The notes below the pieces were generated by a model, which searched no databases, was not told the DNA's origin, and saw only the letters and a program-made list of their open reading frames with translations. Shown here one piece after another: positions 26,538-38,435 of a DNA stretch of 64,000 nucleotides. A program made the translations under genes and the position numbers. The DNA comes from Gorsachius magnificus (lineage: Eukaryota; Chordata; Aves; Pelecaniformes; Ardeidae). The stretch is from contig CM067084.1 in NCBI GenBank assembly GCA_034008185.1, positions 64,246,599 through 64,310,598 of the forward strand, in the 5' to 3' direction. Position 1 is the stretch's first letter. Every line of letters starts with the position of its first letter.

Positions 26538-28967
26538 CCTTGGAATTTTCTTCTCCCATATTTCAGCATCTTGCTCTCTCACACACAAACACTAGAGGTT
26601 TTCAAATAAGTGCCTAGGGTGGGAAAGGCAAATCTACTTAATTTTTCACTACCTTCAGTCTCAGAAATAATTGTTCCACTTTGATTTGAACCTACAACAT
26701 AAATACGTATTCTGTTTGAAGGCTTACATTTGTAGTGGTCATGGCAAGCAGTGCCATAATTTTAACTGCAGTGTGACAACCAGATCCAGCTAGAATGGTC
26801 TTGTCTTCCTCTGAGTTGAATGCATTGCCACAAGATCTATTTATTCCATGACTTAAGGAGTATGTCCTTGCCTGAATACAATTTCACAAATCTGGGATTT
26901 GTTTGGAGCTCCCAGACTTTACAGTGCCACGGATAATCTGAAAGTTTTAGCGTGGATGGAAAAAGAGGGATACAGCAATTTGTTGGAATCTCCTCAACAT
27001 CAGGAGGCTGATTTAAAGATGTGGCTTCAGTCAAGCTGACTGCATATATGGCCACCAGACATGCTCAGGTCAGTTTTTTGGCAGCTAGTCCTCTCTAGGC
27101 CCCATGTGACTGTGCTGTGGGCAATTCTGTGCAAAAATCGAAGGGGTTCTCCTTGCTATGGAAATTCCTGCACCTCTGCAAATCAAAAGCAGTGCAGGCC
27201 TGGCAGGTAGGACACATCCCAGCTCACTGGTCTCACTGTATATGTAGTAATGGGTCAGTTTTAGGGGATAGGAAAATCCAGAGGGGGTTTTATTAGTTGT
27301 ATACATTTTATGGGTTTATATTATGCATTTGCCAGAAAGTGTTCCAATAGCATGTACGATTAAAATCAAATCCTAGCTATAGACTGTGCATGTGAATTCA
27401 AAAGTTTATTGCCTGTTATTTCTAAGTGCTTCCAGGCTTTCATTTCTCACATTCAACATCAGTAAAGAACTATGAACTAAGAGATTTGGAACATGCTGTT
27501 ACTATGAAGTCAGAAACTGTTATTAAAATGTCCATTTTTCATTCCCAGAATATAAAAATCTAAAGTTTGTCAACTCCAACCCTTTATCTAGGCCAACTAA
27601 TGCAGTGCAAAATGAGGGCAGACAGTTAATAACAATCAGTGGAATCAGCTCCTTCATTCTGGGATGTCTTCCACTTGTTCCTCACAATCCTTGGACCAAG
27701 ATTTAATATCACTTTGGGAAGAGGTTGGAATTAAAGCAGTGCTAAACTGAGATTTTGCATTCCTGACAATTTTTAGCTGCAGGATTACCAGAAGCCTCTA
27801 CGTCATGTAGCATCTTATGCCATTTCAGCCAGAACATTTTTCACACATTTGATTTTAAAGAGTTTGTGAGCTTCAACAGTTGATCAAGCCATTACAGTTG
27901 AGAGTCCTAATGAAGAAACTCTTTATCTTAAAGATGACAAATTTCAAAGAATTTTGGAGGCTATTTAATAGTCAGCTGTTATTCTATAAAGTAAAAGTCT
28001 GCTTCTGCCTTTTCCAAATTACATTTCTTTCACAGCAAGACCTTTACTCTGCCTTCTTTTTTCAGTCTTTCACAGCAGACTAACACACTTAAAGCAATTA
28101 CAGAAATTGCAACAAAATTAGAGTGTTGTTGTAGATACTTTAAGCTTTGCTATAGCAGACAGACTGAATACCAGGATGGACAACAGGATACGCAGGTTAT
28201 ATTTTTGGCTCTATAATGTGTTATGAAAAGCGGCTTCTTACCTCTTAATTTGTTTCGCTTTCTAAAGGCGAGCCAAAAATATCCCAGCAAAACACTTTTG
28301 AGAAATACTTTGAGATTTTGGGGAAGGTGTCAAGTCTATGTACTATTGGTTACAATATGGGAAGAGCACATATATACAGAAATGAAGCAGTTTCCAGCAT
28401 ACACTAAGAATACATTGGTAAAGTTGAATTCATAGTAGAAATTGAATTTTCCTTTGCATTGAATCCAACTCATAACAAGAATATTTAAAAAGTGCTACTT
28501 GTCAATATTCCTCTCAAGGTAAAATACCAGATCTCATTATCTGCTTCAATAAACCACATTAACAATGAGGTCTATTGCTTTTCACAGTGTTATTATTGCT
28601 GTTATCCTGATCACATGAAGTGAGATTAACTATGTTCACAGGATTTTGATAAGGATGCAATAGGATGTACAAATAAGGTCTTTTCTTAAATTTAAAGTAA
28701 AGGAGCAAAGAAAAGAAACATAACTGAAGAGCTGTGACTCATTTCTCTTAAAACATGAGGTGCATACCTATTCATGTACCTTCTATTTTTAAAAATGCAA
28801 TGGCACTCTAAGGCACTCCATTAGCCTGTGTTAAAGCAAGCAGAAATATAGAGCTGAATTTTGTTTGTAAATATCCTTTATTTGATATTATCTGCCACAT
28901 TAAAAAAAACCCAGCCTAAATAAGGCACTGTTTTTCAATCAAAGTTGGTTTCTTTGGTTTTTGGTTG

Positions 28968-28985
28968 TTTTTTTTGGGGGGGGGG
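28968..28985. repeat. T8-G10 homopolymer junction
   Basis: Eight T followed by ten G, then GGTGGTGGTG-like sequence. The G run on the plus strand could form a G-quadruplex. Homopolymer lengths may carry sequencing error. Confidence 0.85.
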
Positions 28986-29954
28986 TGGTGGTGTTGTGAT
29001 TTTTTTAAAGAACTGAATCATACTTTAATAAGATAATTTTTTTTATTTGGCTACAGGTATCCAAAATACAAGGTGTTTGTTTTCAGAGTGACTAAAGGCC
29101 TATGTTCCTTGCTTATCTGTTTCTGCAGAAAAAGGAGTTATGGCAAGCAGGCTCTCCATTAGGGTTCGTGCTGACCCATGCAGGTGCTAGCAGCTGGGCA
29201 GCTCTTCCTCTCCTCGTCACACAAGCTGGCCCCACGTCCCCAAGATGACAGTACCTGCCAATATGAGCAGAGAATTCTGACAAGCAGCATTTTACTTGTA
29301 TTTGATGCAAGTATGAATGATTATATTGGTCGTGAGGCAATGGAACTCTGGTAATTCTGCATGAGGGACTCGTGTGTACACGAGCTGTACAACTGGGGTA
29401 GCCCATGGGAGGAGAGGAGTCCCCTCCCTGCAGGACACAGTCCTGCCAGATTCCTGGAGTGACAGGCCACACTTCTGGTGCTGACTTGCATACAGCTCTG
29501 TTTTCCTTGGTGTGTGTAGTGACAGTGCCCTGCCTGAGAGAGAAGGCTTGAAGTCCTAGCTGTCCCCCATGAAAGTTAAGACATAAATTAATAACTAGTT
29601 AGTAAGTAGACACAACTTAAGAACCAGCTGTCCCTTGCATAAGTTAATAACAGGAATATGTAGTAGTTGTAACAAGACTAACCAGTCCCCCATCTTCAGG
29701 CTCCAGCAGTACAAGAGTGCTCCACAGAGAAAAGTTCCTTGTGACCATATGCTCTCCAAAAGCACAGCCAACATGCTGCAAGTCAGAACACAGCTGGAGA
29801 GAAAAAGTACAGAATACCTCATTCTGTCTTTTGCCTTTCGTTTTCAGTTAGTAAGGTCAAATGTAAGTCAGGAGGTTAAAACTGTAAGCATCAATTTCAA
29901 AAAGAGAGAAGTCTTGCTTTGCAGTTTTCAGCCGACTCTGGTCACTTTCTTTCT

Positions 29955-30002
29955 CATGCTGGCATGCTTGTATTAAATACTAAATATGAGCATGCCAGCA
30001 TG
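29955..30002. repeat. Inverted repeat with 14-bp perfect arms
   Basis: CATGCTGGCATGCT (29955-29968) and its exact reverse complement AGCATGCCAGCATG (29989-30002) flank a 20-base AT-rich loop. Further pairing is possible inside the loop. Each arm is itself partly self-complementary (GCATGC). It could form a stem-loop in RNA or a cruciform in DNA. There are no terminal features of a known transposon. Confidence 0.85.
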
Positions 30003-31748
30003 CCATTTAGTACTCCAATACTAAATAAATACCATGTATCATTTTAAACTGGTGAAATTTTGCACCCATTTTGTCCTTTTGGACAGGACCGGATATTACA
30101 AACCAATAACAAATTAAGTCCAGTACCTTTGGGACCACTGGTTTATGTAGGTCTTGTTGCTCACAGACTGTGTTACAGATTGCATAGCAGTTTTGTTTGT
30201 TGGTTGGTTTGTTTTTTAGCTGAGCTCCTTTAGTTGGGAGAAGAGAGACATTATCTCACATATTGTTCCCCTGATCTCTGTGAAATCTCATGTTTTTCTT
30301 TCTCTGTACTCAAAATAGGACTGGGTCTACACTAAAGAAGAGGCAAAAGCATGTCCAGATGATTCTTATCCCAATATCTTTGGGCATTTTTCTTCTTTTC
30401 TAACAAGACATGGTCCAACCTCAGCCAAACCATTTTATTTTCTGAAAACAGATGCACTGGAAATCCATCTGTCTTTTTGGATGCTGTAACAGATGCTGTT
30501 CTGCTTTCCAGCATCTCTTTGAATTCTGCTCATGGATGACCCATGCTTCATTTGTACTTGATTTTCATTTAATTTATCCTGAACCTTGTAATAAAGCTCT
30601 CTAGTGTTCAGTAAACTACATGGAATTGAAATACAGCCACATAAACTGTTAACATGCAATGAGACAGTTATTCAGGGCTCAACTCTGCTGAGAGATCAAC
30701 ACGTTCAAGAGTAGAATAATTTCTATGTTGAATATTTGTCAGCAGCTCCCTCACTACAGAGCAGTTTCTCTACTGGGATACTGAATTTCTCCAAAAGAGT
30801 TCATGAGGTCAGAAATACATATTTCTGATCAAAATTCCCTGAAGTGGGTCCTGTCTTAAACATATATTACAGATTAAGTGGTGTCTCCAGCCAAAACTGC
30901 CATACCAATGCTAAATTTATTTCATACGGCAGGCACTGGCTTTTCTTGAATAAATTAATATATACAAGATATATAATTGTTTTAGCAAGTCAGGAGCTCT
31001 ATGACTACCCCTAATTTCATTTGTCCTTCAATTAATGCAGTGCTCAAAATGCAAAATCATTGTGCACAGACATACTCTGTGTTTGCAGGATATCTGGCAG
31101 GACTTGCTTTTCCAGTGCAATGGACAAGCAGACTGCGAGTCTCCATGTGCTGTTTTTTTTTTTTCAGTGAACACAATCATAGTACGTATTCATACGAGTC
31201 AGGGATACATGCTGACCTCCACTAAACAGTGTATAGTTTAGATAATTTTGCTGGCTGCAGATGATCTGAATCTGAGGGGCCAAATGACCTTAGAGAAACA
31301 GTGGTGTTCAGTGGTTTCCAAATGAAATAGAAAACATGTTCCTGCTGGAGTTTCAGTTCAGTCATGTCCCACTTAAATAGAAAGCTTAGATGCTTTGCTT
31401 CATTTTAGTAACATTTATCATTTAGATTATGATACACCTGGGATGATTTTCTGAATGTATACAACACCACAGTCAATGCCTAGGGAAGCTTTTAACCGAA
31501 ATGAGGAAAAATAGAGGAAAGAGTACAATGTAAAAGCAAAGTAGTCAGTAGTCAGCTTTAATGAGAGTTATGTATTCCACAGCTGTGACATAATTTAGAA
31601 TTTATTCTGGATTATTCTGAAATGTCTATCTTTGTATGTTAGGAAAAATGAATTTGCCCCCAATTTCTTTTTCCTTTTTGAAAAACTGTTTTAAAAATAG
31701 CCAGAACATTTTAGATATTCAGTTTTCTGACTAAAAAAAAATGCACCA

Positions 31749-31782
31749 TTTCATATGCATCATAAGTAGGATGCATATGAAA
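31749..31782. repeat. Inverted repeat with 13-bp perfect arms carrying ATGCAT-type cores
   Basis: TTTCATATGCATC (31749-31761) and GATGCATATGAAA (31770-31782) are exact reverse complements around an 8-base spacer. Each arm contains an ATGCATAT sequence close to a POU/octamer-type site. A third CATATGAAA occurs just downstream (31786-31794). It could be a paired binding site or a small hairpin. Confidence 0.85.
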
Positions 31783-33417
31783 GAACATATGAAAAGTAAG
31801 TGACTGCTTCAAAGAATTCTAGTAGCTTAGTTTGATTTTTTTTAGACCAGATCTGCTTCTGTGAGGGACAGATTTACAGAAATGTATGAATAAGACAAGG
31901 ATAAATGGGCTCAAAGGGCAGCAAAAGACACTGGGGTAAACACTGGGTTGGGGTCAGGATCAACTTCTAGAGTGATGAAGTACTAGAGTTTTTTTTGGGG
32001 GGTGGGCTCTAATTCTTTTTATGTTTTTTAAAATGTCTGTCAGTAAAGTACAGTGTAAGACACTGGACTAGGTGGATCCCAGAGAGCCCTTAAAATTTGA
32101 CAACTTTGTAATTCTGAGTCTGTGGAATTATTTGAAAAATATTTTAGTCAGTGCTTCTCTCAGAACTGTTTTTTCCAGCTATATTTTAAGTCTTCTTTCC
32201 CAAAGCAATATTTTTGTTTTGTTATTGTTGTCTTGCATTGGCCATGTTTTCTAAGGGTTCATTCAACTTAAGAGTGATCCCATTTTTGAAACTTGAAGTG
32301 TAAGGTCCACATGTATTTAACTCTCAGCAGAGCTAGGGGCATCTCTGATGGTGATCACTAAAATATTTCTCTGGTTTCAGGTAATTATTATATTAAATTT
32401 TTAACTGGACACTTTATTACTTTTGCAACAGTATGAAGTAGGACAGGGAATAGGACAGATTTCAAAGCTTCATGCACAGAACAAGTTTCACTGATGTAAG
32501 ACATCAGAATGAGGAATGACTCCCTGCAAATTGTGCAGTTTTTCAAAATGTCTCTGAATTTATTCTGGATCATTGAAAATTGTCCCCATATGAAAGGAAA
32601 AAAAACCCCAAACAACCCAGACAGTCTACTAAGCTCTCACACGTAGTTAAGTATCAGGTTGTAATATGCCAAATGTTTGGTTCTTCTACTGTCCAGTTGA
32701 TTTAATGTTTGGGTTTTTTTTTAAATGAGAAGCTGTGAAAGGCCTAATATTCATGACTTTTCAAAGCCACTATTACTAAGGAACTACTAAGCATATTATT
32801 TAACATTGAGAAGAAGGATCAGCATTATTCTGACATCACAAACTTAATATTGTTCGAGCTGGCACATATTTAGCTTAGGAGCATATCACCATACTTCTAG
32901 ACTCCACAGATTTTGTACCTATGATTCACAGCTTACCAGTTATAGGGACTATAGCATAGTTTTAGAAGTCATTCTGGTTACTCTCTGAATATTGCATCAA
33001 ATAGTTCTTTGGTATTTTCCATACATTTATCAGAAAAAGGCACTCCACTATTTTTACAGAGGCTAACAGTTGGGTTTAATCTATTGTTAAGCAAAAAAAG
33101 CTATATCTTGGGCTTTCTTTTGTAGCATTTTATCCTAGATAAAGATCCTAGACTCTGCTTGCTAGTCTTACTTAGCTAACATGTTGTAAGACTACCTAGC
33201 AGGGATACAATCTAAATGGATCTGTGAAAAAACGTGATAGAAGTTCAGTTCTTCCTGTAGTCAGAATGAGCATATTGTATTTCCATTTATGTTTTTTGAA
33301 ATTATGGAGAAACTCCCTATGTAGAAATGACAGAACTAAGATCATGGTGGAAAGCCACAACAAAGACGATGTTTGTTAGGGTGTCATTGGTAATGTGTTG
33401 AAGGTGGTACACGCAGT

Positions 33418-33437
33418 CATAGTTGAGCATAGTTGAG
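33418..33437. repeat. Two-copy decanucleotide tandem repeat
   Basis: CATAGTTGAG is repeated twice end to end without mismatch. Confidence 0.8.
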
Positions 33438-34367
33438 AATCCTAATATTGAATGGGTATAACATCACATGTGGTTCATACCAGTATGTTATGCACTGAGG
33501 AGTGAATGTATGTTCGTGTATTTTGGTAAATTCAAAGAGGAAGCTTTGTCTTACTGTACCAGCATTTCTGATCCATCTATTGCTTGGCAGTGTAGAAAAG
33601 ATTAAACTGATACTTCACTTTGACACTCACATAGCAAATAGGAAGAGATGGTTAATGTGTGAAATGGATAAAGAACTGGTCTGAGATCATTGTCACCTGA
33701 CACACAACTAAATTGTCAAAATACAATAATCTGTGGCTCAACTGCAAGGTAGTCTCTACTGCAATAACAGTTCAGAGTAGAACCTGGAAAAAGCAGAGGC
33801 AAACTTTCTCCATGTAATCTGATGTTCATATTTCAAGTGATTAGTGCTGGGGACAAAGGAGAACAATGAGAACCGCATTCAAAAGAGGAATCTACAGAAT
33901 GACACATGCTGTTAGTGATTGGCAATGTCAGCAGAAAATAGCACAAAGATACAAAACAGCCAGAGAAGACAAAGAAAAATTATACTGAAAAGTGCTGCAA
34001 GCAATGAGATGAAAATACTGCTTCAAAAATAAAGTCCCACAAAACTCTGCCAGCATGGAAATAGTCAAGCCCACAGGCCATGGCAGGCAGATTGCAAAAC
34101 AGGCATCAAAAAGTCACAGCTTTAGGTTTGTAGGGTTCCTAGAGCTATAACCATGGGAAAAATCCTGAGCCTGGTTCTATTGCTGGGAGGTGGAAGACAG
34201 GCAATGAGATACTGTGGGGATCCTATGTAGGGTTTGGATGGATGTGTAGCACAGCTCAGCTCTGCAGGATCTTTGCATTGAGGAAACAGTGGAGCCTGTG
34301 TTGTGGAGACGGTTGATATTGGGATATTGGGAAACAGAAGCAAACTCATCTGGCCATCGTCCTATAG

Positions 34368-34372
34368 GCTGC
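34368..34372. repeat. Target-site duplication GCTGC, left of LTR 1
   Basis: GCTGC directly precedes the 5'-TGTCC terminus of the first LTR and is repeated exactly at 34930-34934 after its CA-3' terminus. Five bases is the size expected of ERVL-type integrases. Confidence 0.9.
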
Positions 34373-34929
34373 TGTCCTGGTTTCGGCTGGGATAGAGTTA
34401 ATTTTCTTCACAGAAGCTAGCATAGTGCTGTGCTTTGGATTTAGTACTAGAAGAATGTTGATAACACACTGATGTTTTTAGTTGTTGCCAAGCAGTGCTC
34501 AGACTGCTCAAGGACTTTTTGAGCTTCTCCTGCTTGGCCAGGTGCATAACAAGCTGGGAGTACAGCACAGCTAGGACCCAAACTGTCCAAAGAGCTATTC
34601 CATACCATAGAACGTCATGCTCGGGGGGGTTGGTGGGTCGGTCGGTCGCTGCTCGGGTACTGATCGCTGCTCGGGATGTGCTGGGCATCGGTCGGCGGGT
34701 GGTGAGCAATTGCATTGTGCATCATTCGTTTTGTATATTCTGTATATTTTGTTATCATTCTCATTATTACTATTATTATTATTTTCTCTTATTAAACTGT
34801 CTTTATCTCAGCCCTCGGCTCTACCCTTTTTCCCCTTCCCGATTCTCTCCCCCATCCCACTGAGGGAGGGGGGGGGAGTGAGCGAGCGGCTGCGTGGTGC
34901 TGAGTTGCCAGCCGGGTTAAACCACGACA
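34373..34929 (+). mobile_element. Solo LTR of an avian endogenous retrovirus (ERVL-like), plus orientation
   Basis: A 557-base LTR beginning TGTCCTGGTTTC and ending TTAAACCACGACA, so it has the canonical TG...CA termini. Perfect 5-base duplications (GCTGC) flank it. There are no internal gag/pol/env sequences and no partner LTR in the same orientation, so this is a solo LTR left by recombination between the two ends of a provirus. A polyadenylation-type ATTAAA at 34791-34796 precedes ACTGTCTTTATCTCAGCCC, marking the R/U5 side. The middle (34620-34700) is GC-rich, with GGTC and CTGCTCGGG repeats. Family assignment to ERVL rests on the duplication length and recalled similarity to common avian LTRs. 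Confidence 0.9.
34791..34796 (+). promoter_or_regulatory. LTR polyadenylation-type hexamer ATTAAA
   Basis: The common variant hexamer at the expected place in the 3' third of the LTR. The opposite-strand LTR has the same hexamer in the same context (35900-35905), so the site is ancestral to the family. Confidence 0.6.
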
Positions 34930-34934
34930 GCTGC
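34930..34934. repeat. Target-site duplication GCTGC, right of LTR 1
   Basis: Right-hand copy of the 5-base duplication; identical to 34368-34372. Confidence 0.9.
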
Positions 34935-35762
34935 CTTCCTCATAGACAGCAAGACTGAAAAGAAGTGGTGGACTCTGCTCCAGCCATCAGTACCTCTGTG
35001 TTACATTTCTGTGGAAGAGCTCTCTACTGGCAATGACCTTGCCTCCTGTAGGCTCCCTCTGCCAGACTTTGCTGTTTGCTTTGAATATGGAGCTCAAGTT
35101 TTCTCCTCTGATGCAAAACACTGCAAATGCATCAGAGGGATATTCCTCAGAGGGAAGAGAACTCAAAGAATGGCTGAAGTTACAAAGGAGGAATTTTGCA
35201 TTTGAAGCATATTGATAATGCTAAAGAAGAACATAAGATGTGAATCACTGTTACCTCCAGCCGCTCCCATGTTGTGTATATAGGTATGTATATATTTAAT
35301 GTCACAGTTCTCCTGTCCTCTGATAAGGCTATATTCATGGCTTAATGTAAATTACATTCTAAAATTAATTTCTAGGTAGCAGTCTTAGGATGCCAGTTGA
35401 ACCCTATCTGGTTCCCAGCTTGGGGAAAAGAAAGTGTTTCAGAATCTCTTTTCCTTCTTCAATACTGCTCTTTCTTTAGCTCTGTTCAGTTTTAGGTTTT
35501 ACTGTTTTCACAGGTGATTTCAAAATATTGGTCTGGAACTCTTTAAATTACTTTCTTTTTACCCTATCTAGCACAATTTCAGCCTTAGTACTTTTCCAGA
35601 CAGAGAGCACAGACACAATCTACTTGCTTCAAATATATTTTTAAGTCCTCCCATGTGAAGGGAAGCATTCACTTTTTCGTTTGTTTTACTCTGCAGAATA
35701 TTTTGATCACCCGACAGCCTGTGGAAATTAATCCTTTCTCTTTCATGTAAAGTGACAGACAG
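34935..35762. other. Single-copy spacer between the two inverted LTRs
   Basis: 828 bases with no recognised gene or element. It contains AT-rich stretches (35275-35300) and no retroviral internal sequence. That argues against the two LTRs being ends of one rearranged provirus. Confidence 0.7.
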
Positions 35763-35767
35763 CTGGG
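35763..35767. repeat. Target-site duplication CTGGG, left of LTR 2
   Basis: Five bases adjoining the minus-strand LTR, repeated exactly at 36367-36371. Confidence 0.9.
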
Positions 35768-36366
35768 TGTTGTGGTTTAACTCCAGTCGGCAACTCAGCA
35801 CCACGCAGCCGCTTGCTCACTCCCCTACGGTGGGATGGGGGAGAGGGAGACAATAGGAAGAGTAAAAGCGAGAAAACTCGTGGGCTGAGATAAAGACAGT
35901 TTAATAGGTAAAGCAAAAGCCACACGTGCAAGCAAAGCAAAACAAGGAATTCATTCACTGCTTCCCATGGGCAGGCAGGTGCTCAGCCATCCCCAGAAAA
36001 GCAGGGCTCCATCACGCCTAACAGTAATGTAAGTAATGTAATGTTTGGGAAGACAAATGCCATGACTCTGAATGTCCTCCCTCTTCCTTCTTCTTCCCCC
36101 AGCTTTGTATGCTGAGCATGATGTCATATGGTCTGGAATAGCCCTTGGGCCAGTTGGGGTCAGCTGTCCTGGCTGTGCCCCCTCCCAGCTTCTTGTGCCC
36201 CTGGCAGAGCAGGGGAAGCTGAAAAGTCCTTGACTGGTGCAAGCCCTGCTTAGCAACAACTAAACATCAGTGTGTTATCAACATGCTTCTCATCCTAAAT
36301 CCAAAACACAGCGCTATGCCAGCTACCAGGAAAAGAATTAACTCTATCCCAGCTGAAACCAGGACA
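35768..36366 (-). mobile_element. Solo LTR of the same avian ERV family, minus orientation
   Basis: A 599-base LTR read on the minus strand from TGTCCTGGTTTCAGCTGGGA (at 36366) to GTTAAACCACAACA (at 35768), flanked by perfect CTGGG duplications. Its first ~250 and last ~150 bases match the LTR at 34373-34929 block by block (GATAGAGTTAATT, GTTGATAACACACTGATGTT, ATTAAACTGTCTTTATCTC, GCGGCTGCGTGGTGCTGAGT). The middle ~200 bases are unrelated. It is therefore another subfamily and a separate integration. No internal viral genes remain. The terminal CA has the expected form. Confidence 0.9.
35900..35905 (-). promoter_or_regulatory. LTR polyadenylation-type hexamer ATTAAA (minus strand)
   Basis: Same hexamer and following ACTGTCTTTATCTC context as in the plus-strand LTR. 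On the minus strand it could end antisense transcripts. Confidence 0.55.
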
Positions 36367-36371
36367 CTGGG
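36367..36371. repeat. Target-site duplication CTGGG, right of LTR 2
   Basis: Right-hand copy, identical to 35763-35767. Confidence 0.9.
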
Positions 36372-38403
36372 TGAAAGAGTTTTACTGGGCCATCATGAAC
36401 CACATGCATCCTCAGATCTCTGTCCTTACAGTGCTCTACCTTGCTACTTGCATAGGCCTTTTCATGTTTTCAACAAATGACAAGAAAATATGGTGTCTCT
36501 TGCATACTGTAATGCTAGCAGTGCTGATAATGGTAGCAAAAAGTCTCATAGAAAAAGCCTGATCTTTCCTTGTTTCATGACAGTCTGTGCTTTAAACAGG
36601 GCAGACCTTGGGCATTCAGAGCCCTGAAGTGACCATATCTATCTGTGCCTGCTGTCTTCTTTTATGGGTCTCCTTTTTAACTACCATAACTCTGGTTTAG
36701 TGTTTTCATTCTTTCTTCATTTTAATACCTGAGGAACAGAAACATTCTCACAGTCATCTACCCCCTAACTCTAGCTTCTCATGTAAATTGTACAAAACAG
36801 AGCTATGGTTGCTTATCAGTCTAGTTTATCCACAATGAAGTAACGAATTTGCACAGATCCTAGTGTCATTTTCATGGCGGGAGAGAATATGGGGATTGAA
36901 ATTCAGCCAAAAATCTGATGAGGTATTCAGAGAAAGCAATAGGAAACACAAAATAAGGAAATACCTTACTGTAGCAAGGCTTTTCAAGCATCCCACCTGT
37001 TTTTTGTTTGTTTCGACAAGTGAGGCTCATTAAATGTCATATTTCATATTGTTTTACGTTTCTGAACTTCCTGGAACATTCAGAGCTCTCTTCATCATAT
37101 ATTGCCAGTGAATATAAAAGCAAAGCAAATATTATCTGGCCTCTCATAGAAATTCTTATAAGATTAAAATGAAAGAGCAACAGTCTTTTGACACTTTTAA
37201 AGATTACTATGTAAACAAATTTCAGTGTCTTGTTTGTTCTTTGTGTCTCCACTGAGTCTGTCTTTGGTCCTGAAATTTCTATGCCATTTTGGAAGGTTAC
37301 CAACTCACACAGAAACATGTTCACCTTCCAGACCCAAGTGGAGAAGGTATAAGTCAAGACCTAATCTTTCCAGTGCTGCAAATCTGCATTTAAATAAAAG
37401 CAGCTTTCAAAAAGTATAGAGTGATGAGGACTAAAGAACCAATAGAATTACTAATCTGTTGAAAAAAATATCATTTTTTTTGTATGCAAATGACCACTTT
37501 ATAAAAAAAAATATTCACCAGGCACCAAAGAGAGTAATAATAGAGGATGGAAGTGGTAATACAGGTATATACATTGCATAAAGACAGGAGAGGGAGAGAG
37601 AATTTAGGCAATAATAATTTCCTGCCTATTAATTTAAGAGTAGCTCTGCTGAGTTTAGCAATGTTGCAAGTCTCAAGTCTTGGTGCTCAATGCACAGAAA
37701 TCTTCTGTTCATTTAAATAGCAAATGTCACTACTTTATGTCTCTCTGGACTGTTGCACTGATGTTCTTCAAACCTATGCCATAAAGACCACGTATGCAGC
37801 TGAACTAGTTGGGACTGCCTGCTGAGATTGCTAACACAAGTGTTTGTTTCTATGCAGTTGTTGACATAAAAAGGCCATCTATCCTTGTCAGCTGGTTTAA
37901 AACAACCCTTAATGATCGAGTATCAATGAGATAAACATTACTATTGAACATATGGTTGGTATAAGTTATTTGTAAGGTATTTTTTCACCATGAGAAAAAC
38001 GGTACAATCCCCCTTGATTTTTCAGGCACCCTAACCTCACCTTCAGTGAGTTTCTGTAATAAGATGGCTTAGCATCACCCTCTAACAAAACAAAACTAGC
38101 AAAACTAAGACTCTGTTGTTTGAACCTACAAGAAGCTTTGCTTAGACACGTGGATTTGTTTGTATCAGGTTCATTCATGGTAGAGGTCTACAGAAAAAAA
38201 TTAAGAGACAATGTCAAGTTGCTAGGAAGAAAACTTGTCGGGCTCCTTCACACTGCTCTAAGTAGGTTAACTGGGCAGAGTATACCTGTCAGCTTGCTTT
38301 ATTTCCTTTAGATATGTTGGTATAACCAGTCTGAAAGGAAGGCATGGAACTTGGCACTCTTTTGTTCTATCATTTGTCTTAATAAAAACTTCTGGGCAGA
38401 GTA

Positions 38404-38435
38404 GAAGCCCACCCTTTGGACTAGAAACCCACCCT
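38404..38435. repeat. Short imperfect direct repeat
   Basis: AGAAGCCCACCCT and AGAAACCCACCCT occur 20 bases apart, start to start. Probably a small local duplication. Confidence 0.55.

Larger units (their letters stand above)
14641..34367. other. Gene-free AT-rich stretch with one weak candidate exon
   Basis: Nearly 20 kb with no recognisable gene, RNA or mobile element apart from the small repeats listed separately and the candidate exon at 22931-23271. The longest open frames (16203-16670 plus; 18212-18664 and 19925-20422 minus) are 150-165 codons, have no domains, and one is stretched by a microsatellite. It is either intron of a long KCNIP4 isoform or 5' flank. Confidence 0.65.

Noticed and set aside
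31150..31170. Poly(T)-CAG acceptor-like site
   Set aside because: Homopolymer T followed by CAG is common; neither of the two frames crossing it has a domain or donor context.
34495..34958. Two overlapping open frames of 113-122 codons on the plus strand
   Set aside because: They lie within the solo LTR and run past its end; LTR sequence does not encode these as known proteins.
35951..36259. Minus-strand open frames of 74-102 codons
   Set aside because: Entirely within the minus-oriented solo LTR; shadows of repeat sequence.
34373..36366. A single rearranged provirus spanning both LTRs
   Set aside because: LTRs of one provirus are in the same orientation and share one flanking duplication. 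These are inverted, have different duplications, and no viral internal sequence lies between them.
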